Shown here: positions 10,501-18,792 of the stretch, one piece after another
How positions within the stretch are numbered: position 1 is the first letter of the stretch
Layout: every line of letters starts with the position of its first letter
Assembly (NCBI RefSeq): GCF_007741495.1
Contig: NZ_CP036262.1
Coordinates: 2,852,001 to 2,916,000, forward strand
Direction: 5' to 3'
Source of the DNA: Roseimaritima multifibrata
GTDB taxonomy: Bacteria > Planctomycetota > Planctomycetia > Pirellulales > Pirellulaceae
DNA: 64,000 nucleotides
Notes under the pieces: generated by a model
The model's input: only the letters and a program-made list of their open reading frames with translations
The model's database searches: none
What the model was told of the DNA's origin: nothing
Made by a program: the position numbers and the translations under genes

Positions 10501-13500
10501 TCGTATTGTCATTGGGAAGCCAACGAATGGTGCGCGGAGCGCCGCCGTTTAGGATGTCGACTTCGCGGACCGTGTCGGCGAGAAATGGTAGCCGGACCGG
10601 GCGATCAACGCTGCTGGTTTCGATCTCCAGCCGAGCTTCAATTTTGACGGTTGAATCGCGATTCGAATTGCTGCTGGTGCGGACGCGATACTCAGCATTA
10701 TGGAAACGCTGATTCATTTCGTTTCCGAGGACGTCTGGGCGGCGGTACAGCTGGCCATACAAGCGTTCGGGTACGTAGACTCGCGTCCCGGCCAATTCGC
10801 CATCGGCATCGACCGGGATGATGATCGGGAAAATCTCGCGAGCTGGTTTCTCCTGAACCCGCGGCGTCGAAGCGGGAGGAGCCGTCTCTTGGGCGGACAC
10901 CTGCGAAAGGCCCGCAAACATCGACCCGCATCCGATCAATAAGACCACACCACTTTTAGCCAATCCAAGGTCCAACGAATTACTGGGCGATGTGGAACGT
11001 AGGAATTCAGCGTTTCTGTCGCGCAGCGCCGTTGAAAGTAACGCCGCAGCAATCGTCGGAGTGATCCCAAACGCCAAAATAATAAAAAACCAATCCGGTA
11101 AACCGACCGCGCACGTTAGGCCTAGCAAGACCAGAAGCAAGACCACCGTAGGGCGACGCCTTGTCAGCGACCAACTGATTGCGAACAGAAGAAGCGCGGT
11201 GACGATTCCGATGGTCAGGGCTAATTCGATCGAAAGGAGCCAAAGGGATGAATCCCGTTTGGGCAGGTCGACCGAGTTCGAGGTCGTTGTCGGTAACCCC
11301 AGCGGTCCTCCTGCGAAGGCTGGTGGCGTCATGTCGCCATTGGAGCTGAGCGGAGTAAACGAATCGGCGGCGGGCCAAAGTCGCCAGTTCCGCTTCATCA
11401 CGACGCCTTCTGGTTGCAATGTTGGCGCGGTCCACTTGCGCACGGCCCCACCGGTTGCCTGAGCACGATCGAATCGCAATTCGATTTGCTGCGGAAACCC
11501 ATCGGTGGGAATGCTGGTGTGCGCCAAGGTTTGGTCGGTCGAGTTCAGTTCGGTCCGTTTTCCATTAATGAAAACTTCAGCGAGTCGCAGATCGGGATCG
11601 TGTTCCAGTTCGAAGTCTTGCCGTCCGTCGGTCTGATAGCGGGCGAGGATCGTGTCGCCCCAGTGGACCGATGCGATCACGTCAACCGATTCATCCCAGA
11701 GGACGGCAGGCGAATAGTCACGGGGACGTGGACCTAAGAAGATGGTGGAAGGAGTCGATGGTTCGTACCGAAGGCGGCGGAGACTTTCGCTGGTATCGAT
11801 GCTTGGGACTCGTTCGATCGGCCCCGACGTTTTCTGTAGTTCGATACCGCTTCCCAGCGACGCCGTCAGGTTCTGCTGAACCGCGATCGATGCGTTCGCT
11901 TCACCAGCGGAAAACTGAGCCAACGAAGGCAGGTCAATCGCCTGGTCGTTTTGAAGGCGATAACGCCGGCGACCTGTCAGCTTGACGTCGCCGCGATGCC
12001 CGGGAGGAAGGGTGATCCGCCAAGTTTCCTCGTTGGGTTCCGCTTCCGTTTCCAGTGTCGGTAAGGACCATCCCGCGCCTGCCGCTTTTGCCAACGACCA
12101 AGTTAGCAACGGGCGATCGTGGCGATCCCCGCAGCGAACCAATAATGTTGTCTGAGTGGAGGATGGGGACTTGCAGGACAGCGTAATCAATTCGGTAAGG
12201 TCGCTTCCCTCAGTGCCAAGTTCGTAAGTTAAATCGGCGTTGATCGTCGGTACAGGACGTTCCAGTTCTAGGGCCGGAGTATTATCGAATGGCAGGCGGA
12301 AATAGATCGCTTCATTATTGACGGGGCCCAATTGTTCTAGCTCGGCGGCAGAAAATTCGCTTGATTTCGCCAATGGGCCATTCAGAACCGTCCCGGCAGC
12401 CCAGCGAAGGATCTGTGGAGGAGAAACACTGCCGAAGGTCTTTGTATGGCAACCCTGAACCCGTACGAACCAAGTCGCCGGAACCGTTAAAGTGTTGTTG
12501 CCTTCAGGAATCTTAAGGATTTGCTCGCCGCTAACGCGAAGCCGAATTTTCCCCTCTTCAACATCCGCCGGTTCCGGCCAGATCATTACATTGCGGCGAT
12601 TCCCCGGAAGTTCGATGACTCGACCTGAACCCAAAATGACCAGAGACTTTAGTCTCCAGCCGGGTTGGAATTGCAGCCGGATCGGTTCCAGTTGACGGTC
12701 TAGGTCAATGTCCGCCGTCCAGCGAGATTTCAGGACGTACTCTTCGATGGTCAGGTTTAATGCGGCGTTGACTTCACAGCCTTCAGCGGTCTGTGTCAGT
12801 TGCGCAGCAGGTGGTTCGAAGTCACTAAGGATGCTGCCTTCCATAATGTAAGTATGTCCCCCACCCTCGGACATCAACGAAGGCCGCAGGCTCCAGCCGG
12901 CCGGAACTTCCAATTGGGTTAACGTCACTGCGGGATCGGTCAAGATCTGAGCCTGTGCCGCAGGGGTAGCCGTTACCACATGACGATCAATGAACTGAGG
13001 CCACGGCAGCGCAATAAGATTCTGAGCCGGTCGCTCAACAACGCCGGTTAGGGTCAAATCGACCGCCGTGGCGGTCGACGCATTTCGTCCTGGGACCGGG
13101 TCGGTGATTTGGATCAACGTCTCATCTTTGCTGAGCGTTTCCTGCCATTTCACTTTTTCTCGATTGACCGTGATCGAGGTCACGCGGCCATTGCGAATGC
13201 GGAGCGGGGCAAACATCGATCCCGGAACGATGTCGACGGTGAATCGCTGCGACCATTCAACGCCATTGGCATTGGCACGATACTGCATCGCTTGTTTGCG
13301 AATCACCAAAGGCGTTTGATCGGCGGTCGCTTGCACGGGGCTTAATGTCAGGATCAACTCCTGGACTCCCCCCAATTCAATTCGATACCAACGATTGGGA
13401 GCACCACCCGCTTCATCAGATTCATCGGTCTGTTTCTTGGTGGCAATGGGTTCAGGCGAAGCGGCAGGCTCGGTCGCGTCGGCTTGTTCGGCGGCGTCGG

Positions 13501-14380
13501 CAGGCTCGGGCTCTGAAGGGTCGCCGGAGTCAACTGAATCGGAGTCGGTTGTTTTCTCAGCTTCGGTCGATTCTTCAGCGTCGGACGATTCCTTCTGTGT
13601 TGACTCCTTCTCCGAGGATTCTTCGGTGTCGACTGGATCGGGTTTATCCGCGGCATCTGAATCTTCAGCGGAGGCATCTTGATCGGGCGATTCGGGCGGC
13701 AAGATTTCCTTCAGCACGCCGTGATCGGTTTCCGGACGCAGGTTTGCCGGCAGTTCCAGAATCATTTCGGTGCGCGCACACCGCGGCATTTGAAGGGCAA
13801 AGCGAACCGATTGGTCGGGCATTTCAATCCCTTGCGACGACCAGTTCAAATTGACATCGCCAGCCTCTTGAATCGCAACAACGGTATTTCCTTGGCCATC
13901 GGTCAGAACACGCGGAAACGAAACCTCTTGGCCGCTAGAACGTTCGATGTCGGTCAACGCCCAGTTCAGTTTGCCCAGGTCCAGTTGCGTTTCGCCTTCG
14001 TCGTTGTAAGAGATGCGTAAAACGGTCTCTTTGGAGATCAGGGCTTGGCTTTGAGCGTCGTAGCGGACGGTGCAAACGACGTGATCGAGCCGCGGACGCG
14101 ATGCGTTCAGTTGATCCGCACGTTCGCGTTGCCGTTCGATCTTGGCTTCCAGTTCATCAACGGCCACCGGTCGATAATTGCGAGGAAGGAGTGCCGCCGC
14201 CTGTTTCTCTAAAACGAAGATCCGGCGGTAGTGGATTTCTTGATCGTCCTGCGGCGACAGCACCGAATCTTGCCCGTCAGCGAGTGGAGTCGCGCAAGCA
14301 GCGATCATTACGGCCAGCAGGACTCCACACCATGTGAAATTCCTGAAAACGAATGCTGCCAAACATTTTCGGGAATTCAA
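7568..14380 (-). CDS. Giant exported/membrane protein, planctomycete type, unknown function
   Basis: A 2270-aa protein, second gene of a two-gene operon. I do not recognise a named domain. No ATG precedes the N-terminal hydrophobic stretch; the TTG at 14380, overlapping the upstream stop as TTGA, gives a signal peptide ending LLAVMIAAC. The IAAC also fits a lipobox (Cys29). Residues about 233-330 are a Ser/Glu/Asp/Thr-rich linker. A cluster of hydrophobic segments at about 1041-1125 is followed by a second signal-like stretch (about 1138-1163, ending VSAQE) and then a second long beta-rich region. The C-terminus has two or three more membrane helices (about 2185-2265). The two halves look like fused relatives. 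The rest is predicted extracytoplasmic. A role in envelope or surface structure is inference only. Confidence 0.85.
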   Translation of the reverse strand: MNSRKCLAAFVFRNFTWCGVLLAVMIAACATPLADGQDSVLSPQDDQEIHYRRIFVLEKQAAALLPRNYRPVAVDELEAKIERQRERADQLNASRPRLDHVVCTVRYDAQSQALISKETVLRISYNDEGETQLDLGKLNWALTDIERSSGQEVSFPRVLTDGQGNTVVAIQEAGDVNLNWSSQGIEMPDQSVRFALQMPRCARTEMILELPANLRPETDHGVLKEILPPESPDQDASAEDSDAADKPDPVDTEESSEKESTQKESSDAEESTEAEKTTDSDSVDSGDPSEPEPADAAEQADATEPAASPEPIATKKQTDESDEAGGAPNRWYRIELGGVQELILTLSPVQATADQTPLVIRKQAMQYRANANGVEWSQRFTVDIVPGSMFAPLRIRNGRVTSITVNREKVKWQETLSKDETLIQITDPVPGRNASTATAVDLTLTGVVERPAQNLIALPWPQFIDRHVVTATPAAQAQILTDPAVTLTQLEVPAGWSLRPSLMSEGGGHTYIMEGSILSDFEPPAAQLTQTAEGCEVNAALNLTIEEYVLKSRWTADIDLDRQLEPIRLQFQPGWRLKSLVILGSGRVIELPGNRRNVMIWPEPADVEEGKIRLRVSGEQILKIPEGNNTLTVPATWFVRVQGCHTKTFGSVSPPQILRWAAGTVLNGPLAKSSEFSAAELEQLGPVNNEAIYFRLPFDNTPALELERPVPTINADLTYELGTEGSDLTELITLSCKSPSSTQTTLLVRCGDRHDRPLLTWSLAKAAGAGWSLPTLETEAEPNEETWRITLPPGHRGDVKLTGRRRYRLQNDQAIDLPSLAQFSAGEANASIAVQQNLTASLGSGIELQKTSGPIERVPSIDTSESLRRLRYEPSTPSTIFLGPRPRDYSPAVLWDESVDVIASVHWGDTILARYQTDGRQDFELEHDPDLRLAEVFINGKRTELNSTDQTLAHTSIPTDGFPQQIELRFDRAQATGGAVRKWTAPTLQPEGVVMKRNWRLWPAADSFTPLSSNGDMTPPAFAGGPLGLPTTTSNSVDLPKRDSSLWLLSIELALTIGIVTALLLFAISWSLTRRRPTVVLLLVLLGLTCAVGLPDWFFIILAFGITPTIAAALLSTALRDRNAEFLRSTSPSNSLDLGLAKSGVVLLIGCGSMFAGLSQVSAQETAPPASTPRVQEKPAREIFPIIIPVDADGELAGTRVYVPERLYGQLYRRPDVLGNEMNQRFHNAEYRVRTSSNSNRDSTVKIEARLEIETSSVDRPVRLPFLADTVREVDILNGGAPRTIRWLPNDNTISVQLPKSGVTTLRVTMEADVEVDEYGVHNFACPIPAISASKLTFDADVEVDLIDSPTSRGIQKTELASGDLTAQIGPTDTLSLRWRPVRSGGAAQVSPVARRILVQASPQRIVTECLMDVSSIKLDRAGDLVLEFDSLPLPSLLSPSWYVVPKANSSTSSDFPLRLHLRCSDRRLPPIRLLWETPTVDLEISEERPDLSEYPLPTVRIMGQEALRPTFIGLNQSSGQRLQLKDPRQAATMPIDRFWAGWNSQEDVLEQAFITEADAPILLLSTAEPEPWRATPSQRLLVRSDSNRENLQLLMEYQAIVRPTGNASPPMQLSVPKGMRIHAVTQDSQEVTVAPPLTGGLRKIKLPEPTTNDPFVIRLRGSMDVPISGRFSPPFIGLEGVTVTEGTYSLARGTEVDVIEHLAPGLPAATPTLTNSARLAENIVPLWSWSWTPNDAAMRSGVLPGRFEAVRNPTEISALQVTDLTFSEGRWTMEATIRLDPWRGKIDFLTVEIPSRWGEDLEVTSAESWSTQPAADPAKQLVRILPENLQSSSHEIRFRSRLVGGDLSQISVPEIRLLGNGPRRLIVAVPLQMDKTTIGWDATGARRDIDTEEIDTLFPQSDLSGKKLFDVTGAWSVVMVNQTQTPPVPSVSLLDAQLFFQPNQAPLVLCRWDLFPADTQTVKIRLPENFEPLGQWTAGIAVPLQQNKNELTVPLSISRIAQPIVLLGRYKEISSATKAPPQSSAIPLPTLIGLPAEETWVTRYETEATKNSPLTDSEWERSTQTERYTALADSVLQSLEASREGLANRQIEEVEAWLSPWLYRFEKLMSAEQIGTIQSEDDDDDQNLMEIESVLEVRMSEYLNSVLGTTEIEAKEQDLLPLLPADWNVATVMRYPGGATEVPGEHVIKEPLQLERWFPYLSMGMLASLFILALFQFHDRFQEAIQTPAFWLLLIGLAGLIVAPLPVAIAICLIGLTAKRLRKTTPAHP

Positions 14381-17300
14381 GACTGCTCTCCAACGTTGGC
14401 GGTTGCCGGAAGCGATCGGGTTAGCGAGGACCCGGAGGTACCAATCCCGCTGGGGCTGGCGGTCAGACTGCGAGTCGATCCTTCGCGTGGGATCGGCCGG
14501 CTGCTGTCCAAAATGCGTTCATGAGGTCGCGTCCGCAAGGCCGCGCGGACGCCTAACATGACCGCGGTCAAGGCTAGTGCTAACAAGGTCAGTTGGCCAC
14601 TAAGGACCGCAGCATCGGGTGCCAGTAAAGTCAGTCCACAAATACCAACGGCAGCCACCACAACCATCAGGGGATGCCGCAGTTGGCGGATGGCCACCAA
14701 TAAAGTCGAAATCAGAAGCACCAGGCTGCCCACAATCGCCCAGATCACGGCTCTTCCCAACGATACCGCTCGGAGTGCAGCCGCATCGGTCCCGATGTAA
14801 AGATACCGATTGGGAATGGTGGTTTGTTCATGCGAAGCGTCCGCGGCCCATTCTGCCAGGGCGGCTTCGCTTTCGATTGGGATTCGCCGCATTCGCCAGC
14901 GATCAAATTGCCACACCATCGCGCGACCCATGGTCGGCGATCCCCAGACGACATGCTGGTCCTCGGGGACGATCACGTTCCAGTAGACTTTTCCGACTCC
15001 GATCGGCAACTGAATGGTTGGGCTTAACTGCATCGCCAAGGAGGAGACTTCGCCGCCGAACCATATTTGCAGATCGATCACATGTTCGGGTTGATCTTTG
15101 GGAAGCGTAATCACCAACGAACCGTCGGTGCTGCGAACGGCAGACTGAGGTGTTTTGTCGACTTTTAGATCGACGGTTAAATTCGGCAGTTCCCCTTTCA
15201 GCGGGATCGTTAAATTCCCGCTCCCACTGACCGTGGCCAGCAGACGCTCGTAGCGACTTCCCCGACCGCACTGGGTTGTCAGCATCACACGGCTCATGAC
15301 AATGCGCTGCTGTTGCAGTGATTTTTCACGCAGCCGAATAACGAGCGGACGTGGAGGCAAGGCGTCCAACCTTAGTTCACTCATCGGGCGGCCAGCGAAA
15401 TCGATGTCGATGTCGATGGTTGCGGACCCGCGGAGCGTGATCGGGATTTCCCCAAGGATTGACAGGTCGTTGATTGCCGGACGCGGCAACTGGATCGATA
15501 GGGTTGTCGGCAATGCTTGAAACGCGTCGACTTCGCGGATGTTCGTGAATCGAACGGCGTGGGTTTCACTTCCCTGAAGTGCGGCAACAAGGTCGATGCC
15601 TCCCTCTTTGTTTTCACGCAGGACCGCGGGACGGTCGTCGACGGTGACCGACCAGTTTTTCCAATCCTCATCGGCCGGCATCGCCAGGGGGACATGCCCG
15701 GAAAGTCCTCGCTGCGGCTGCAATTTCCAATTGACAACTGTCAGCAGTTGATTCTCTTCCAGGGTGATGTTGGCGTTGGCTTCAAGCGTGACGCGGGGGC
15801 GATCGTTTTCTAAGAATCCGACCAGTCGAGCATCCGGAGCCAGCGTTTGGACGTCAAATCGCAGGACCGGCGATTGTTCTTCTGAATCGATGTAGGAAGG
15901 TTGTTCATCGACGTTGATCGAATCGGCTAGATCGACCACAAGCGTCAGCCCCGGGTCGGTGTGAACATCCAATTCCCCTGGTTGAATCAGCAATGTGTCA
16001 TCATCGGAAATGAAATGGGGAAGAGGCAATTCAATTCGATTTTCGTCCGCGGGGATGGTTCGCACCGCTTTGATCTGGAGCCCTCGTTCTTCATTGCCCG
16101 TTCCGGTCAATGAAGAGAGATCGATTTCCTCTAGGCTCTCGTCGGCGATCGATTCAACATTAACGTCCCCCGATTCGGTCGTGATCGATTGGACTTTCCA
16201 GGACCCCATTTGCACTGGCAGAACACGCCCGTCGGTCGCCGCCCCGCTAATGCGGATGTCCAGTTCCAGTTCCGCGACGGACTGGCGGAGCCGAATTTTG
16301 AAAGACGGGTCAACCTGCAGGCGACGTTGACGTGCTGCCAGCCATACGGGCAAATCGAACGGGACACGATTAAACGAATAGCGATAGATATTGGGGTCGT
16401 TGTCCGCAGTCCCCGAATTGGGAAGGTTGCGAACCCAGGGACGACGAAGCCAGCGTAAGCGGTAGTCTTCATCGCTGCGAATTTCGACTTCGCCACTTTG
16501 GCTGACGGCACCAATAACATTCAATCCGCGAATTCGTAGTGGATTGGTTTCATCAAAATTGTCTGCAGAAAATTCCAGCTCAAATTGCAGGTCGACCTCA
16601 TCGGTGGTCGTCGCGTTCGGGATCACTCGGTATCGCTTAGGACGATCGACCGCGGTGTTTGCTGCTTCACCATTTTCCGTTGGTTTGTCTTCTACCAATA
16701 CGATCTCGGCGCCCAGATGCTCAAGCATTCTCAGGTCCGAGGCGAATTCGATTTCAAACGGGGCCAGATCGCCTCGCAGATTGGTAACGGTCAGGTCGAC
16801 CGACGCGGTTGGTTTGTCTTCGATACTTAACCAACGCAGCGACCATGCGGTTTGGGCTTCCAGAACTTGGCCGGTCCGTTCGGTTTCGTTGTCGGGTTCC
16901 CAGTTCAAGCGGAAATCACTGCCGCTGCTTTCCACAATCAGTTCGGTTTTGCCATCGGGTTTCTCTTGAGGCCGGACAACTTCATCGCCGCGACCTTCGG
17001 TCGTTACAACAATGTTCTTACCGGGGACCGACAAGGCGACCGTCGTCGGGGCTGCGGGCAGCTGAAATTCCAGACTGGAACGGGAGACCACGTCGATTTT
17101 GGCGCTGACCTGCAGTTTGACTTTGATCTGTTTGGCCGTTTCGGCCTGAATCCAGAGGACGTGCCCGTAAAGTTCGGGTTCATAATCGATCCGGAAATCT
17201 TCAACGCCTGTTACTTCGGCCGGTGCGACCTGATGGAAATTGCCCATTCGCAGGGGAATTCCGATACTCCCGTTAGGGGAGGCGTCCACCTTGATTTCCA

Positions 17301-17628
17301 TGTCGACTTCTAGGTCGGCATGATTCTGTTCGCCGGTCCCCGAAATTTGGACGGAGGTGTAACTGAATGGCAGTTTCGGTTTTGCGTAGCCCTGGTCCAG
17401 ATTTTTCAGGCGTTCCAGTTCTTCCAAAGTCATCCCAGGCATGATGACTCGATTGCCTGATTCATCCAGCAGATAAAACGCCGACGTGTTGAGGCTTTCT
17501 TCTAAGACCGGGGTTCGCTCCGCTGGAATAACCGGAGGTTCTCCTTGCGCAGCAACCAGCCCTTCTCCGACCAGCATCATGCAGGCAATCGAGAATAAAC
17601 GGAAAGCGATAGCAGTTCGAACGGACAT
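14377..17628 (-). CDS. Large exported protein with C-terminal membrane helices, unknown function
   Basis: First gene of the operon, 1083 aa from the ATG at 17628, chosen because it opens directly with a signal peptide (MSVRTAIAFRLFSIACMM... ending LVAAQ). The frame stays open to 17814, but that extension is basic, cysteine-containing and unlike a secretion signal. The body is beta-rich with many short Asp/Glu-Leu repeats and no motif I can name. The last ~150 residues hold about four hydrophobic segments before a basic tail. It shares its layout (signal, long extracytoplasmic body, terminal membrane bundle) with the following gene and overlaps it by 4 nt, so the pair probably forms one complex. 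Confidence 0.85.
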   Translation of the reverse strand: MSVRTAIAFRLFSIACMMLVGEGLVAAQGEPPVIPAERTPVLEESLNTSAFYLLDESGNRVIMPGMTLEELERLKNLDQGYAKPKLPFSYTSVQISGTGEQNHADLEVDMEIKVDASPNGSIGIPLRMGNFHQVAPAEVTGVEDFRIDYEPELYGHVLWIQAETAKQIKVKLQVSAKIDVVSRSSLEFQLPAAPTTVALSVPGKNIVVTTEGRGDEVVRPQEKPDGKTELIVESSGSDFRLNWEPDNETERTGQVLEAQTAWSLRWLSIEDKPTASVDLTVTNLRGDLAPFEIEFASDLRMLEHLGAEIVLVEDKPTENGEAANTAVDRPKRYRVIPNATTTDEVDLQFELEFSADNFDETNPLRIRGLNVIGAVSQSGEVEIRSDEDYRLRWLRRPWVRNLPNSGTADNDPNIYRYSFNRVPFDLPVWLAARQRRLQVDPSFKIRLRQSVAELELDIRISGAATDGRVLPVQMGSWKVQSITTESGDVNVESIADESLEEIDLSSLTGTGNEERGLQIKAVRTIPADENRIELPLPHFISDDDTLLIQPGELDVHTDPGLTLVVDLADSINVDEQPSYIDSEEQSPVLRFDVQTLAPDARLVGFLENDRPRVTLEANANITLEENQLLTVVNWKLQPQRGLSGHVPLAMPADEDWKNWSVTVDDRPAVLRENKEGGIDLVAALQGSETHAVRFTNIREVDAFQALPTTLSIQLPRPAINDLSILGEIPITLRGSATIDIDIDFAGRPMSELRLDALPPRPLVIRLREKSLQQQRIVMSRVMLTTQCGRGSRYERLLATVSGSGNLTIPLKGELPNLTVDLKVDKTPQSAVRSTDGSLVITLPKDQPEHVIDLQIWFGGEVSSLAMQLSPTIQLPIGVGKVYWNVIVPEDQHVVWGSPTMGRAMVWQFDRWRMRRIPIESEAALAEWAADASHEQTTIPNRYLYIGTDAAALRAVSLGRAVIWAIVGSLVLLISTLLVAIRQLRHPLMVVVAAVGICGLTLLAPDAAVLSGQLTLLALALTAVMLGVRAALRTRPHERILDSSRPIPREGSTRSLTASPSGIGTSGSSLTRSLPATANVGEQS

Positions 17629-18011
17629 CAAGAAAAGACAGGCTGCTGGATGGTAGGCTGCTAGATTAGGCACACCACGTTCACAATAACGAATAAACGG
17701 GGCGGATGTGCTCCATATTATGCGACGTTGCCAACGATAGACAGTGAAAGGCCTCATTCCGGATTGCTTCGGGCGTTTTCTATCCCTCCAATCCGAAAAA
17801 ACCGGCAGAATCATGCACCCAGGTTTTTTTGTCGGAGCTTAAAAAACTTTCCGAATAGCCTGTAGAGGGGGAGCTGGTTTCTTTGTTGGGGGCGATCGTC
17901 AGTTCGGGCTACCAAACCGCTCGCAGACCAAGAATCGAGACACGGATGGTTTTTTGGCGAAAAGCGGTATACTGACCTTCTAGTAAATCAATTGCGAGGC
18001 CGTTTTTACTC
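17629..18011. other. Divergent intergenic region, no gene
   Basis: It separates the giant-protein operon (leftward) from the sigma-kinase unit (rightward), so promoters for both must lie here. A TATACT at 17968-17973 could be a -10 for the sigma gene, but no -35 fits at 16-18 bp. I see no hairpin or repeat. Confidence 0.4.
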
Positions 18012-18653
18012 TTGGTTCAGGTAGTTCCTTTGTCGCAGTCGAGCGAATCCTTTGCGAAGATGATCGATGCGGTCCGCACGGGGGACCAGCAGGCGACCGC
18101 CGAATTGTGGCATTTGTACTACCAGCGATTGGTACGCGTTGCGGCTAGTCGGCTGCCCGCTTCTTTGCGTCGTTCTAGCGATGAAGAAGATGTCGCTTTG
18201 AGTGCTTTTCACAGCTTTATTGCCGGAATTCAGGAAGACAAATTTCCCGACCTGTCGGGTCCGGAAAACCTTTGGGGATTACTAATTACGCTGACTGGCC
18301 GGAAAGCGCACGCTCATTTTCGTCACCAGACCCGTCAGAAGCGGGGTGGGGGGCAGGTTCGGGGAGAATCGGTTTTTGTCGATGCGAACGATATTCGCGG
18401 AGCCGGACTGGGGGGAATCGCCAGCGAAGATGAGACCGCCGATCTCCAGGCGGAATTGGCTGAAGAGTGTGACTCGCTGCTAAACCAGTTGCCGGATGAG
18501 CAGTTGCGTCAAATTGCGATCATGCGAATGGAGGGTTTTTTGGTTGACGAAATCGCCACACGTCTAGAATTATCGAAACGAGCCGTCGAACGCCGACTGC
18601 AGCTGATTCGTAAGACTTGGACCGAGGCGGTGGAAACCGAGGAAACCCCCTGA
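18012..18653 (+). CDS. ECF-family RNA polymerase sigma factor (planctomycete type)
   Basis: Sigma factor of about 207-213 aa that redirects RNA polymerase. Region 2 is around residues 15-105 and contains SSDEEDVALSAFHSFIAG, the helix typical of planctomycete ECF factors of the Sigma70_ECF (PF07638) type. Region 4 is the C-terminal helix-turn-helix with MEGFLVDEIATRLELSKRAVERRL. No anti-sigma gene is adjacent; instead a Ser/Thr kinase follows after ~140 nt, a common planctomycete pairing that suggests control by phosphorylation. Start is uncertain: TTG 18012, TTG 18030 (giving MSQSSESF...) or ATG 18060; there is no good ribosome binding site. Confidence 0.88.
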   Translation: MVQVVPLSQSSESFAKMIDAVRTGDQQATAELWHLYYQRLVRVAASRLPASLRRSSDEEDVALSAFHSFIAGIQEDKFPDLSGPENLWGLLITLTGRKAHAHFRHQTRQKRGGGQVRGESVFVDANDIRGAGLGGIASEDETADLQAELAEECDSLLNQLPDEQLRQIAIMRMEGFLVDEIATRLELSKRAVERRLQLIRKTWTEAVETEETP

Positions 18654-18792
18654 TAGGTGCGGTATGATAGAAGTTGTTCGAGACCAGCAGGATTAGCGAG
18701 ACCTGCAGCATTGATGGCGAACACTGCCTGTGTAGCAAAAGGCGACGACTGTTTAATTCCAAAATTGCATCGGTTTTGTGCAAGAGGCCCGC

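Noticed and set aside
13354-13854. Long plus-strand frames opposite the giant gene, including a Ser/Glu-rich mirror frame
   Set aside because: They are the antisense shadow of the acidic low-complexity linker in the 2270-aa protein.
17945-17973. Possible sigma-70 promoter with TATACT for the ECF sigma gene
   Set aside because: No TTGACA-like hexamer lies 16-18 bp upstream, so the evidence is one hexamer only.
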